This document shows positions 17,389 through 26,965 of a stretch of DNA of 46,976 bases, in pieces. Source of the DNA: Alphaproteobacteria bacterium. Its GTDB lineage: Bacteria > Pseudomonadota > Alphaproteobacteria > Puniceispirillales > Puniceispirillaceae. Below the pieces are notes generated by a model. It made no database searches, had not been told where the DNA came from, and was given only the letters and a program-made list of their open reading frames with translations. Both the position numbers and the translations under genes were made by a program. The stretch covers positions 1 through 46,976 of the forward strand of contig JADHLH010000011.1 of the NCBI GenBank assembly GCA_016780765.1, read 5' to 3'. Each line of letters starts with the position of its first letter. The first letter of the stretch is position 1.

Positions 17389-17799
17389 CTAGTTCTCGTC
17401 ACTGCTGCTGATACCAGGAATGATGTCTTCATCTTCGTCGAGATCATCACTGATCAGGCCGGCGCTGTCATCATTGCTGACATCGATATCCGCCTCTTCG
17501 TAATCGGCGTCGTCATTGGTTTCGGCAGCAGCCTTGTCGCCACTCTCGGCAACAGCCTCGTCTTCGATCTCGTCGATTTCGGTCTCTGCCTCGTTCTCGA
17601 TCACACCGGCTTCGAGCGCCGCTTTGGCGGTCTTGGCTGCCGGCTTGGCAGCGGCACGCCCGCGCCGGCTTCTGACCAGTGACTCAGGATCGAATTCGGC
17701 CTGGCAACCAGGGCAGATAATCGGCGTCCGTCCAAAGTCATAAAATTTCATGCCACAGGAAAGGCAGCTACGTTTCAAACCAAGTTCAGCTTTTGCCAT
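17389..17799 (-). CDS. FYDLN-type zinc-ribbon acidic protein (TIGR02300 family)
   Basis: A 136-residue protein. The first 45 residues hold a zinc ribbon: CLSC and CPGC flank FYDFGRTPIICP, matching the FYDLN acid-domain family (FYDF here). The rest is disordered and extremely acidic, made of Asp, Glu, Ala and Ser with almost no hydrophobic segments. The family seems largely alphaproteobacterial and of unknown function; a role with RNA or ribosomes has no support in the sequence. It lies just upstream of tRNA-Ala on the same strand and divergently from aroA, a pairing I recall from many alphaproteobacteria. Confidence 0.88.
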   Translation of the reverse strand: MAKAELGLKRSCLSCGMKFYDFGRTPIICPGCQAEFDPESLVRSRRGRAAAKPAAKTAKAALEAGVIENEAETEIDEIEDEAVAESGDKAAAETNDDADYEEADIDVSNDDSAGLISDDLDEDEDIIPGISSSDEN

Positions 17800-18292
17800 C
17801 TAGAAACACCCCTGTCTTGCCATTAGGCGCCCGGTTGGACGCCGTCTGCGCGTTCACTTAAACGAAACGGTAAGCGATTTGAAACAAATTCCTGCCTCTG
17901 TCAAAGCAAAATTCCCGATCGCTGCAAGCTTGCCACCAAGTCACTCACCCCGTGCGCACCATGTCACCCATCACAAATCACATATCACGCGCCGAATATC
18001 ACCATATTGATCCAAGATTGCCATGTGCGGTGTGACAATGTTACGGGTCCGGCATAATTGATGCAGCGATATTGATGCAGCGTTGATTCACGGCTCGCCT
18101 TGATCCTGCAAGTAATCAGTTTGCCTGATCACACTGCCCGACATAATGCCAGACAAAGCTATTGGATAACGCTGGCGGATCAGGCTGGCGGGTATTATAA
18201 GGCCAGTGATCATGCCACATGTCCTTTATCTGGATCGGCATACGGCTTTCTGCGCATTTCTGCGCGACACAATTCGTTGATGACGACAGGTC
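17800..18292. other. Intergenic region between the zinc-ribbon gene and aroA
   Basis: 493 bases between divergently read genes, so promoters for both should lie here. I see no tRNA and no convincing open frame or promoter hexamers. Short direct repeats occur (two copies of ATTGATGCAGCG near 18058-18083; TTCTGCGCA twice near 18250-18266). The sequence is more AT-rich than its neighbours near 17880-18060. Confidence 0.45.
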
Positions 18293-19666
18293 ATGGCAAG
18301 AATCAAGATGGCAGACACACCCATGCTTTCATCCCAGTATACGCTGATATCACGCCGTCATGACGGGCTGTCCGGGCAGTTCCTCGTGCCGGGCGACAAA
18401 TCAATCTCGCATCGATCTCTTATTCTTGGCGGGCTGGCAATTGGCACGACACGGGTCACCGGCCTTCTTGAGGGTGACGATGTCCTGGCCACATGCAATG
18501 CGATGCGGGCCCTTGGTGTCACGATCACGCATGAAGATGATGGCAGCTGGCTGGTCCATGGCGTGGGAACTGCCGGGCTGATGTCACCGGCTGTGCCACT
18601 TGATCTGGGCAATTCAGGTACTGGTGTAAGGCTGCTGATGGGGGTTGTCGCCGGCCAGCCGATCACCGCCACATTCAGCGGGGATGATTCGCTCAGCCAG
18701 CGACCCATGGCACGGGTGACCGATCCACTGGCCGCAATGGGCGCGCAGATCACCAGTCGCGACGGTGGCCGCCTGCCGGTTACCATAAAGGGGGTTGCAG
18801 ATCCGCTTGCTGCTGCCCATACCAGCAAGGTTGCCTCGGCACAGATCAAATCTGCAGTTCTGCTGGCCGGCATAAACGCCCGTGGCACCAGCACCGTGAC
18901 CGAGCCACATGCCTCACGCGATCACACCGAATCGATGCTGCGACATTTTGGGGCGACAGTCGTTCAGGACATGGCAGATGACGGAACACATCACGTGTCA
19001 CTGACCGGAGAGGCGGTTCTGCGCGCCGCCGATATTGCGGTCCCGCGCGATCCGTCATCGGCAGCCTTTCCCATGGTTGCCGCCTTGCTGACCCCGGCAA
19101 GCGATATAACCATCCCGGGGATCGGGATGAATCCGCTGCGAACAGGATTGATCACGACATTAATGGAAATGGGTGGTGACATTACCTTGTCGAATGAACG
19201 TACTGAAGGGGGTGAGCCCGTTGCCGATTTGCGGGTGCGCCACAGCCAGCTTTACGGCATCGATGTGCCAGCCGCGCGTGCGGCCTCTATGATTGATGAA
19301 TATCCAATTCTGGCCATTGCCGCGACGCAGGCTGATGGCGTTACGCGGATGACCGGCGTGTCCGAACTGCGTGTCAAGGAAACCGACCGGATTGCCGTTG
19401 TGGCTGATGGCATTGCCGCCGCAGGTGGCAGCGTCAGCTATGATGAAGACAGCATGACGGTCACCGGCGGCAACATTGCAGGCGGTGTGACCATTGCATC
19501 ACAGCATGATCACCGGATTGCCATGTCATTCCTGACCCTTGGCATGGTCAGCGATGCGGCAATTACGGTAACCGGATGCATGACGATCAATACCAGCTTC
19601 CCTGACTTTGCCACCCTGATGAACGGATGCGGTGCGGCGCTTGCCGCTGCCGGAGGCGATACATGA
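18293..19666 (+). CDS. aroA: 3-phosphoshikimate 1-carboxyvinyltransferase (EPSP synthase)
   Basis: A 457-residue shikimate-pathway enzyme that joins PEP to shikimate 3-phosphate. VPGDKSISHRS (near residues 32-42) binds PEP and the shikimate phosphate; LGNSGTGVRLLMG near residue 104 is the PEP-binding glycine loop; RVKETDRI near residue 360 carries the catalytic Lys-Glu-Asp region. LGNSGTG, in place of the class I LGNAGTA, points to a class II type enzyme. The first ATG is used here; ATG codons at 18308 and 18323 are equally plausible because none has a good ribosome site. Its stop overlaps the cmk start. Confidence 0.96.
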   Translation: MARIKMADTPMLSSQYTLISRRHDGLSGQFLVPGDKSISHRSLILGGLAIGTTRVTGLLEGDDVLATCNAMRALGVTITHEDDGSWLVHGVGTAGLMSPAVPLDLGNSGTGVRLLMGVVAGQPITATFSGDDSLSQRPMARVTDPLAAMGAQITSRDGGRLPVTIKGVADPLAAAHTSKVASAQIKSAVLLAGINARGTSTVTEPHASRDHTESMLRHFGATVVQDMADDGTHHVSLTGEAVLRAADIAVPRDPSSAAFPMVAALLTPASDITIPGIGMNPLRTGLITTLMEMGGDITLSNERTEGGEPVADLRVRHSQLYGIDVPAARAASMIDEYPILAIAATQADGVTRMTGVSELRVKETDRIAVVADGIAAAGGSVSYDEDSMTVTGGNIAGGVTIASQHDHRIAMSFLTLGMVSDAAITVTGCMTINTSFPDFATLMNGCGAALAAAGGDT

Positions 19667-20301
19667 TCATCGCCGTGGACGGATCGGCGGCCAGCGGCAA
19701 GGGGACGCTGGCAAAACGTCTGGCGGCACATTTCGATCTTGCCCATCTGGATACCGGCGGGCTGTATCGTGCCCTTGCCTTGTATCTTATGCGCCAGCGC
19801 ATCTCAGCCGAGACAGCCGAGGAAACGGTGGCAGCAGCGGCCATTGCCGACCTTGACCTACGGCTGATTGATGATCCGGCGATCCGTGATGATGCTGTCG
19901 CCCATATGGCATCCGTGATCGCCGCAATGCCTGCTGTGCGCGCCGGTTTTCTGCGCCTGCAACGTGACTTTGCCAGCACCCCGCCAGTTGGCACAGGTGC
20001 CATACTTGACGGGCGGGACATCGGCAGTGTTGTGCTGCCTGACGCGCCCATAAAATTCTTTGTCGATGCCGATATCGAGATACGTGCACGCCGAAGAACC
20101 AATGAGTTGCAAGCCGCAGGACAATCCGTTATGTTCCGCGACGTTCTTGCAGATATGCAAGCGCGCGATGCACGAGACCGGGGCAGAACCATCGCCCCGC
20201 TTCGCGCTGTCGAAGATGCAAAACAGATCAATACATCAGACATGGATGCAGATCAGGTTTTCATCGCTGCGCTTGCCTATGTTGAAACAACAGGAACATA
20301 A
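19663..20301 (+). CDS. cmk: Cytidylate kinase
   Basis: A 212-residue P-loop kinase that phosphorylates CMP and dCMP. GSAASGKGT at residues 7-15 is the phosphate loop, HLDTGGLYRALA the nucleotide-monophosphate segment, and DGRDIGSVVLPDA the family motif. ARDARDRGR and APLRAVEDA near the end form the lid and terminal signature. The ATG overlaps the aroA TGA as ATGA, so the two are translationally coupled. The frame is open 12 codons upstream inside aroA, but that extension is not needed. The aroA-cmk-rpsA order is widely conserved. Confidence 0.95.
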   Translation: MIIAVDGSAASGKGTLAKRLAAHFDLAHLDTGGLYRALALYLMRQRISAETAEETVAAAAIADLDLRLIDDPAIRDDAVAHMASVIAAMPAVRAGFLRLQRDFASTPPVGTGAILDGRDIGSVVLPDAPIKFFVDADIEIRARRRTNELQAAGQSVMFRDVLADMQARDARDRGRTIAPLRAVEDAKQINTSDMDADQVFIAALAYVETTGT

Positions 20302-20538
20302 ACAGGAGCCGCGGTGACTTGAACCGTCGCGGCATCCATTATCGACCTTGGACTGCTGGCGGCAATCAACCATTCGCCACCAAAAGACCCGGGAGGATTT
20401 TCCGGCCCCGTTTGGGCAAAATGCCAAGAGGCTGGAAAATCATGTTCAGGCTCACCGGCCCTCACCGCCAGCTGAGGAGCGATCGTATCATTATCGGATT
20501 TCCGCCGGTTATGATGCAGGGCGAAAACGGAGATTTTT

Positions 20539-22254
20539 TTGATACCCGAAACAACGAGTGCAGCAGGCGCTGCAACAGAGAACTTTGCCGATATGCTCGC
20601 CGAGAGCTTTGGCGAAAACACCAGCATCGAGGGCAGCGTTGTCCGCGGATTTGTCATCAGCCTTGAAGGCGATGCCGCAATTATCGATGTCGGTCTGAAG
20701 TCCGAGGGCCGCGTTCCCCTGAAGGAACTTGCCGGACCGGGCCAAGAGCCAAACATCAATGTTGGCGATGAAATCGAAGTCTATGTCGAGCGCATGGAAG
20801 ACAAGAACGGTCAGGCCGTCCTGTCGCGTGACAAGGCCCGCCGTGAAGAGGCGTGGGGCCTTCTCGAAGCATCGTTCGAAAAGCAGGAACGCGTCACCGG
20901 CGTTATCTTTGGCAAGGTAAAGGGCGGCTTCACTGTCGACCTTTCTGACGCCACAGCCTTCCTGCCCGGCAGCCAGGTGGACATCCGTCCGGTTCGCGAT
21001 CTTGGCCCATTGATGGGCACACCGCAGCCGTTCCAGATCCTGAAAATTGACCGTCGTCGTGGCAACATCGTTGTGTCACGGCGGGCGGTTCTGGAAGAGA
21101 GCCGGGCCGAAGCCCGTTCCGAGCTTGTGTCCAACCTTCAGGAAGGTCAGGTGCTGCAGGGTGTTGTCAAGAACATCACCGATTACGGCGCGTTCGTTGA
21201 TCTGGGCGGTGTAGATGGTCTTCTGCACGTAACAGATATTGCATGGCAGCGTATCAGCCATCCTTCAGAAGCCCTGCAGATCGGTGAAACTGTCGAGGTG
21301 CAGGTTATCCGCTTCAATCCGGAAACGCAGCGTATCTCGCTTGGTATGAAGCAGCTGCAGTCTGACCCGTGGGAGAGTGTTGAGGGCAAGTTCCCGATTG
21401 GCTCAAAGCTGGAAGGCCGCGTTACCAACATCACCGACTATGGCGCGTTCGTCGAGCTGGAAGCCGGTGTCGAAGGCCTGGTTCACGTGTCCGAGATGAG
21501 CTGGACCAAGAAGAACGTTCACCCAGGCAAAATCGTTTCGACCAGCCAGCAGGTAGAGGTAATGGTTCTCGATGTCGATATGTCGAAGCGCCGTATCTCG
21601 CTTGGCCTGAAACAGTGCAGCGGCAATCCGTGGGAAGAATACAGCTCAGCCAACCCTGCCGGTACCCAGATCGAGGGCGAAATTCGCAACATCACCGAGT
21701 TTGGACTGTTTGTTGGTCTGACCGAGGAAATCGATGGTCTTGTCCACCTGTCGGATATCAGCTGGGATGTTACCGGTGAGGCCGCACTTGAAGGCTTCAA
21801 CAAAGGGGACATGGTGAAAGCCAAAATCCTGGATGTTGATATCGACAAGGAACGTATCTCTCTTGGCATCAAGCAGCTGACCGAAGATCCGTTTGCCGGT
21901 CAGATGGAAAGCCATCGCAAGGGTGAGGTTGTTACCTGTACGGTCACAGCGACAAGCGACAATGGCCTTGATGTCAGTGTTGGCGAATCACTGGTCGGCT
22001 TTATCCGCCGCACCGATCTCAGCCGTGACCGCGCCGAACAGCGTGGCGACCGGTTTGCCGTTGGCGAAAAGGTTGATGCCGTGATCACCAACATCGACAA
22101 GAAAAGCCGCAAGCTGAGTCTGTCGATCAAGGCGCGTGAAACTGCCGAGGAAAAGCAGGCTGTCGAGGATTACGGTTCATCTGACAGCGGTGCCAGCCTT
22201 GGTGACATTCTGGGTGCTGCTCTCGCCAAGCGCGAATCGGGCGACGAGGAGTAA
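20539..22254 (+). CDS. rpsA: 30S ribosomal protein S1
   Basis: A 571-residue protein with six S1 RNA-binding (OB-fold) domains, about 70-85 residues each. The first two are divergent and anchor to the ribosome; domains 3 to 5 carry the canonical GxVxNITDYGAFV(D/E)L signature and RISLGxKQ endings; the sixth is degenerate. Translation begins at TTG (20539), six bases after GGAG; no ATG lies in a suitable place before the conserved region. It lies 237 bases after cmk, and ihfB follows. S1 recruits mRNA to the small subunit. Confidence 0.96.
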   Translation: MIPETTSAAGAATENFADMLAESFGENTSIEGSVVRGFVISLEGDAAIIDVGLKSEGRVPLKELAGPGQEPNINVGDEIEVYVERMEDKNGQAVLSRDKARREEAWGLLEASFEKQERVTGVIFGKVKGGFTVDLSDATAFLPGSQVDIRPVRDLGPLMGTPQPFQILKIDRRRGNIVVSRRAVLEESRAEARSELVSNLQEGQVLQGVVKNITDYGAFVDLGGVDGLLHVTDIAWQRISHPSEALQIGETVEVQVIRFNPETQRISLGMKQLQSDPWESVEGKFPIGSKLEGRVTNITDYGAFVELEAGVEGLVHVSEMSWTKKNVHPGKIVSTSQQVEVMVLDVDMSKRRISLGLKQCSGNPWEEYSSANPAGTQIEGEIRNITEFGLFVGLTEEIDGLVHLSDISWDVTGEAALEGFNKGDMVKAKILDVDIDKERISLGIKQLTEDPFAGQMESHRKGEVVTCTVTATSDNGLDVSVGESLVGFIRRTDLSRDRAEQRGDRFAVGEKVDAVITNIDKKSRKLSLSIKARETAEEKQAVEDYGSSDSGASLGDILGAALAKRESGDEE

Positions 22255-22272
22255 GCACCTCACCACCAAATT

Positions 22273-22307
22273 CGGGTGAATCGGCGTTTTGCACATCGGT
22301 TCACCCG
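22273..22307 (+). terminator. Terminator after rpsA
   Basis: CGGGTGAA (22273-22280) and TTCACCCG (22300-22307) form a perfect 8-bp stem with a 19-base loop, followed by TGCTTTAG. It begins 18 bases after the rpsA stop. The T run is short. Confidence 0.6.
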
Positions 22308-22447
22308 TGCTTTAGCGTCAAATATTCCAGATTCAGTGTCATAAATAGGTATTCTATGCCCCTAATCAGGGCCTTGTGAGTTGACCTTGCTGAATCCAAT
22401 GGGCATGCTTCATACGATTTTCGGTTTTTACATAGTGGGCGGGGCCG

Positions 22448-22726
22448 GTGACACGATCTGAATTAATCGCCAGACTGGCGGCAAAAAACCCGGCGCTCTA
22501 TCATCGTGATATTGAGCGTCTTGTGGCCACTATCCTTGATGAAATAGGCAGCGCACTTGAACGCGGCGACCGCGTCGAGCTGCGTGGTTTTGGTGCCTTT
22601 TCCGTTCGCCAGCGCGAAGCACGGACAGGGCGTAACCCGCGGACCGGAGCCAGCGTTGAAGTTGCAGAGAAGAAAGTGCCGTTTTTCAAGATGGGCAAAG
22701 GTATGCGTGAGCGGCTGAACCGCTGA
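22448..22726 (+). CDS. ihfB: Integration host factor subunit beta
   Basis: A 92-residue HU/IHF-family DNA-bending protein. [21 protein letters not shown] is the family signature in which the beta arm inserts into the minor groove, and VPFFKMGK lies just after it. [10 protein letters not shown] and the position directly after rpsA identify the beta subunit. The start is GTG with GGGCGGGG upstream. A possible sigma70-type promoter, TTGACC at 22381 and CATGCT 17 bases later, lies in front; this is a weak match. Confidence 0.93.
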   Translation: MTRSELIARLAAKNPALYHRDIERLVATILDEIGSALERGDRVELRGFGAFSVRQREARTGRNPRTGASVEVAEKKVPFFKMGKGMRERLNR

Positions 22727-22739
22727 TCGGATTCCTGCC

Positions 22740-23177
22740 ATGCGCTTTTTTGGACGCCTCGTCTGGTCGATCATATCGCTTCTGACCATTACCCTTGCGA
22801 TGCTGTTCGCGACGTCCAACACGCAGATTGCCTCATTACAGCTATGGCCGCTTGCCGGCAGCATTGATCTGCCAATCTGGGTTATCGTGCTTGGTGCACT
22901 GGGGGCCGGTGCCATCATAGGTGGGGGCCTGGTCTGGATGTCTGTGATCGCCGCTCGGGCCAACAACTGGCGTCTGCAACGTCGGCTTGGCAAGGCAGAA
23001 ACGCGGGCCACACGCGCTGAAGAACAGCTGCAAGCCACAAAGCAAGAAGCGGCCGTAACCGGTCAGATTTCCGGAAACACCACTACACAGGCCAGCGCTG
23101 ACGCCGGCACCCAATCTGCCGGCCCAGACAGCGCCCTGCCCCACAGCACCAGCCCGATCTTGCCAACACGACAATGA
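22740..23177 (+). CDS. LapA-domain (DUF1049) membrane protein
   Basis: A 145-residue protein with two membrane helices in the first 75 residues (LVWSIISLLTITLAMLFA and IWVIVLGALGAGAIIGGGLVW), joined by a short TSNTQIASLQLWPL segment typical of LapA-domain proteins. A basic coiled-coil-like stretch follows (RLGKAETRATRAEEQL), then a disordered Ser/Thr/Ala tail. E. coli LapA works with LapB in lipopolysaccharide assembly control, but the alphaproteobacterial equivalent after ihfB is not characterised. The stop overlaps the trpF start. Confidence 0.85.
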   Translation: MRFFGRLVWSIISLLTITLAMLFATSNTQIASLQLWPLAGSIDLPIWVIVLGALGAGAIIGGGLVWMSVIAARANNWRLQRRLGKAETRATRAEEQLQATKQEAAVTGQISGNTTTQASADAGTQSAGPDSALPHSTSPILPTRQ

Positions 23178-23848
23178 CCAGCCAGCCCCAGCCATCATCG
23201 AACGACATCGCCGTCAAGATCTGCGGCATCGCGACGCCGGCGGATTTTGATGCCTGCCGCAATGCTGGGGCTGCGTTCATCGGGATGGTGTTTTTCCCGC
23301 GCTCGCCCCGCCACCTGTCGATTGAGGCGGCTGCCAGTCTTGCTGCACATGCCGAAACATCAGCTGAGGGGCCGGCCCGTGTCGCCCTGACTGTGGATAT
23401 GGATGATGCTGGTCTTGACCAGATTGTTGCGGCGGCGCGCCCACACTTCATCCAGCTGCATGGCAGTGAAACGCCGGATCGCGCATCTGCCATCAGGGAT
23501 CGTTTCGGTCTGCCGCTGATTCGCGCCATCCGGGTTGCCGCGGCAGCTGATCTTGAGGCGTGCAAAGACTGGGAGGGCATTGCCGACTGGTTGCTGTTTG
23601 ATGCCAAGGGGGACCCGGGCGGGCTTCCCGGCGGCACCGGCCACGCTTTCGACTGGTCACTTCTTGCCGATTATGCGGGCACGACGCAATGGATGCTGGC
23701 TGGCGGCCTGTCAGTCGATAATGTGCACCGCGCGATGACAGTAACCGGTGCACGCGCACTGGATGTGTCTTCGGGTGTCGAAAGTGCCCCCGGAAAAAAA
23801 GACGCAACCCGCATTCAGGCATTTGTGCAGCAGGCGCGGTTGGGGTAG
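23174..23848 (+). CDS. trpF: Phosphoribosylanthranilate isomerase
   Basis: A 224-residue TIM barrel for the third step of tryptophan synthesis. VKICGI near the N terminus holds the catalytic cysteine, FIQLHG the fourth strand, and LLFDAKG the catalytic aspartate; [11 protein letters not shown] and DVSSGVE are the two phosphate-binding loops. The ATG overlaps the stop of the LapA-like gene (ATGA). trpB follows after 73 bases and trpA after that, so the three form one transcription unit. Confidence 0.95.
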   Translation: MTSQPQPSSNDIAVKICGIATPADFDACRNAGAAFIGMVFFPRSPRHLSIEAAASLAAHAETSAEGPARVALTVDMDDAGLDQIVAAARPHFIQLHGSETPDRASAIRDRFGLPLIRAIRVAAAADLEACKDWEGIADWLLFDAKGDPGGLPGGTGHAFDWSLLADYAGTTQWMLAGGLSVDNVHRAMTVTGARALDVSSGVESAPGKKDATRIQAFVQQARLG

Positions 23849-23921
23849 GTTCTCACCTCGCTTCAACAGATTTGGGCTGATGGCATCAAGGCCGTCTCGC
23901 CGTAATACGGGTCAGACAATC

Positions 23922-25145
23922 ATGACAGACGTGAACATGAACTCGCTTCGCAACCAGCCAGATGATCGCGGCCGTTTCGGCATGCATGGTGGCCGGTTTG
24001 TTGCCGAAACATTGATGCCGCTGATTCTGAAGGTTGAAGAGGCCTACACCAGCGCCACGAGCGATGCCGACTTCCAGCGTGAACTGGAATATTATCAGAC
24101 GCATTATATCGGCCGCCCCAGCCCGCTGTATTTTGCCGAGCGGATGACCGCACATTTTGGCGGTGCCAAGCTGTATCTGAAGCGCGATGAGCTGAACCAT
24201 ACCGGCGCACACAAGATCAACAATGTCATCGGTCAGGCGCTGGTCGCCAAGCGCATGGGCAAGACCAAAATCATTGCCGAGACCGGCGCTGGCCAGCACG
24301 GCGTTGCCACCGCCACCGCCTGCGCGCTGTTTAACATGGAATGCGAAGTCTTCATGGGTGAGGAAGATGTGCGCCGCCAAAAGCCGAATGTCGACCGGAT
24401 GCGCCTGCTGGGTGCGAAAATCTATCCTGTCACATCAGGCACCGGCACGCTGAAGGACGCGATGAACGAGGCGCTGCGTTATTGGGTGGCCAATGCCGAA
24501 TCGCATTTTTATATCATCGGGACGGTTGCCGGGCCGCACCCCTATCCGCAGATGGTCCGCGATTTCCAGTCGGTTATCGGCAAGGAAGCGCGCGAACAGA
24601 TCATGAAGGCCGAAGGCCGCTTGCCTGACTCCATCGTTGCCTGTATCGGCGGCGGCTCGAACGCCATGGGACTGTTTCATCCGTTCCTCGATGAGGAGAG
24701 CGTATCGATCTACGGGGTAGAGGCAGCGGGCAAAGGTATCCCGTCTGGTCTGCATGCCGCCTCATTGACCGGTGGCACACCCGGTATCTTGCACGGCAAC
24801 CGCACCTATCTTCTGCAGGATGATGACGGACAGATTATCGACGCGCACTCAATCTCCGCCGGTCTGGACTATCCGGGGATCGGACCGGAGCATGCCTGGC
24901 TGCATGATATGAAGCGGGTCAATTATGTCAGCGCCACTGATGATGAGGCGCTTGAGGCGTTCCAGCTGTGTTCGCGCCTGGAAGGGATTATTCCGGCACT
25001 GGAACCTTCGCACGCACTGGCCTTTGTCAGCACCATGATCGGTGACATGGACAAGGATGATATCGTTATTCTCAATATGTGCGGACGCGGCGACAAGGAT
25101 CTGGGCGCTGTACTGCCTGTGCTGGAGGAGCGTGGACGGCTGTAA
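23922..25145 (+). CDS. trpB: Tryptophan synthase beta chain
   Basis: A 407-residue PLP enzyme that condenses indole with serine. HTGAHKINN carries the Schiff-base lysine at residue 98, [12 protein letters not shown] is the substrate carboxylate loop, and [10 protein letters not shown] binds the PLP phosphate. The N terminus [18 protein letters not shown] is the typical TrpB opening, so the ATG at 23922 is used; a second ATG five codons later is possible. The open frame extends upstream inside trpF without family similarity. The trpF-trpB-trpA order is standard in alphaproteobacteria. Confidence 0.97.
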   Translation: MTDVNMNSLRNQPDDRGRFGMHGGRFVAETLMPLILKVEEAYTSATSDADFQRELEYYQTHYIGRPSPLYFAERMTAHFGGAKLYLKRDELNHTGAHKINNVIGQALVAKRMGKTKIIAETGAGQHGVATATACALFNMECEVFMGEEDVRRQKPNVDRMRLLGAKIYPVTSGTGTLKDAMNEALRYWVANAESHFYIIGTVAGPHPYPQMVRDFQSVIGKEAREQIMKAEGRLPDSIVACIGGGSNAMGLFHPFLDEESVSIYGVEAAGKGIPSGLHAASLTGGTPGILHGNRTYLLQDDDGQIIDAHSISAGLDYPGIGPEHAWLHDMKRVNYVSATDDEALEAFQLCSRLEGIIPALEPSHALAFVSTMIGDMDKDDIVILNMCGRGDKDLGAVLPVLEERGRL

Positions 25146-25222
25146 GTCGGCTGTCACTGCACCAAACTGATATATCACTCAGGACTATCGACCTGACAGA
25201 TCACGACGGGAAGAATGGATCG

Positions 25223-26050
25223 ATGACATCGAGAATTGCCAATGCCTTTGCCAATGCACGCGCCGAAAATCGCGGCATTCTGGGTGTTTTTGTAACTGCC
25301 GGCGATCCGGATGCGCAGACCTCTGCCGGCATTCTCGATGCACTTGTTGACTCGCATGTTGATATCGTTGAGCTCGGCATGCCCTTTTCTGATCCGATGG
25401 CCGATGGCCCGGCCATTCAGGCGGCATCGCTACGCGCGCTGAAGAACGGCATGACATTGGCCGGCACGCTGGACATCGCGGCTGCCTTTCGCGCCCGGCA
25501 CCCAGACACGCCGCTGGTGCTGATGGGCTATTACAACCCGATCTATATTTATGGGGTCGACCGCTTTCTGGCGGATGCTGTCAAAGCCGGTGTTGACGGG
25601 CTGATCGTTGTCGACCTGCCGCCCGAAGAAGATGATGAACTGCTTGAACCGGCCCGCGCTGCCGGCCTTGATTTCATCCGGCTTGTCACGCCAACAAGCG
25701 ATGCCGACCGGTTGCCCGTCGTGCTGGGATCGGCAAGCGGATTTGTGTATTACGTTGCAATCACCGGCATTACCGGCACAACGAGCGCTGCCGGTGACAG
25801 TATTTCGGCCGCCTATGAGCGGATTACCGCCGTGACCGATTTGCCTGTCGTGACCGGTTTCGGCATCCGCACACCCGAACAGGCTGGTGAAGCCGCTTCG
25901 CGCAGTGACGGGGCGATTGTAGGTTCTGCCGTTGTCGAGATTATCGCTGAATCGCTGGATGACGCTGGCAATGGCACGCCTGAAACAGTGTCCAAAATTG
26001 CCGCATTTGTCGGCGAACTTGCCAAGGGTGTGGCTGCAAAGGCAGACTGA
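25223..26050 (+). CDS. trpA: Tryptophan synthase alpha chain
   Basis: A 275-residue TIM barrel that cleaves indole-3-glycerol phosphate. VELGMPFSDPMADGPAIQ holds the catalytic Glu50 and Asp61, and VDLPPEE, GITGTT, TGFGI and GSAVVE are the strand and phosphate-loop segments. The ATG at 25223 gives the expected SRIANAFAN start; the frame also runs back into trpB. The gap to trpB is 77 bases. It works as an alpha2beta2 complex with TrpB. Confidence 0.96.
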   Translation: MTSRIANAFANARAENRGILGVFVTAGDPDAQTSAGILDALVDSHVDIVELGMPFSDPMADGPAIQAASLRALKNGMTLAGTLDIAAAFRARHPDTPLVLMGYYNPIYIYGVDRFLADAVKAGVDGLIVVDLPPEEDDELLEPARAAGLDFIRLVTPTSDADRLPVVLGSASGFVYYVAITGITGTTSAAGDSISAAYERITAVTDLPVVTGFGIRTPEQAGEAASRSDGAIVGSAVVEIIAESLDDAGNGTPETVSKIAAFVGELAKGVAAKAD

Positions 26051-26095
26051 CGAGGACGCAGCGCTATCTGAGGAAACAGGGCGAGGGAACGGGAC

Positions 26096-26965
26096 ATGAA
26101 CTGGATCACCAACGCTGTATTGCCGAAAATCAAGGCATTGGTCAGCACGAATGACGTGCCTGAAAATCTGTGGATCAAGTGCAATTCCTGCGGACAGATG
26201 ATTTTTCATCGTGAGTTCGAACAGGGCTATAACTGCTGCTCAACCTGCGGTCACCATGACCCACTGCCGCCCGAAAGCCGGTTTGCCATGACCTTTGATG
26301 ATGGCAAGTTCGACAGCATTTCTCTCAACGCGGTGAATGATGACCCGCTGAAATTTCGTGACAGCCGCAAATATGCTGACCGCCTTAAGGATACACGGGC
26401 GAAAACTGGCGTGAATGATGCCATCGCGGTGGCGCATGGGCGGATTGGCGGGCACAAGGCTGTCATCGCCGCATTCGATTTCCGCTTCATGGGCGGGTCC
26501 ATGGGACGCATGGTTGGTGACGGGATCATTGCCGCTGCCGAAGCCGCCGTTGAACATGATGCTGCCCTGATTACCGTGCCGTCAACTGGCGGCGCGCGTA
26601 TGCAGGAAGGGATCCTGTCGCTGATGCAGTTGCCGCGCACCATTCTGGCGGTTGAAAAAGTCAGCAAGGCCGGCCTGCCGCATATCGTGTTGCTGGCGCA
26701 TCCCACAACCGGCGGGGTGACGGCATCCTTTGCCATGCTTGGTGATCTTCAGATTGCCGAGCCGGGGGCGATCATCGGCTTTGCCGGACGCCGGGTGATT
26801 GAGGAAACAGTGCGGGAAAAGTTGCCCGACGATTTCCAGACGGCTGAATATCTGCAAGAACACGGCATGGTGGATTCGGTTGTCGGCCGCGCGGAACAGC
26901 CCGCCTTCCTGGCCCGTATTCTGGGCTTTCTGATGGAACGGCGCGAGGCGACAAAAGCCGCCTGA
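26096..26965 (+). CDS. accD: Acetyl-CoA carboxylase carboxyltransferase subunit beta
   Basis: A 289-residue enzyme of fatty-acid synthesis. CNSCGQ and CCSTCG form the N-terminal zinc finger (residues ~27-50). The crotonase-like core contains FRFMGGSMGRMVGDG and STGGARMQEG, and VVGRAEQPAFLARI ends it. It transfers carboxyl from biotin to acetyl-CoA together with AccA, which is elsewhere. Its TGA overlaps the folC ATG by one base, so accD and folC are coupled. Confidence 0.96.
   Translation: MNWITNAVLPKIKALVSTNDVPENLWIKCNSCGQMIFHREFEQGYNCCSTCGHHDPLPPESRFAMTFDDGKFDSISLNAVNDDPLKFRDSRKYADRLKDTRAKTGVNDAIAVAHGRIGGHKAVIAAFDFRFMGGSMGRMVGDGIIAAAEAAVEHDAALITVPSTGGARMQEGILSLMQLPRTILAVEKVSKAGLPHIVLLAHPTTGGVTASFAMLGDLQIAEPGAIIGFAGRRVIEETVREKLPDDFQTAEYLQEHGMVDSVVGRAEQPAFLARILGFLMERREATKAA

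Noticed and set aside
23849-23921. Trp attenuator leader before trpB
   Set aside because: No run of Trp codons or competing hairpins is present in this gap or before trpF.
25430-26209. Leftward frame of 259 codons opposite trpA/accD
   Set aside because: It covers the end of trpA and the start of accD on the other strand, with no domain pattern and no ribosome site.
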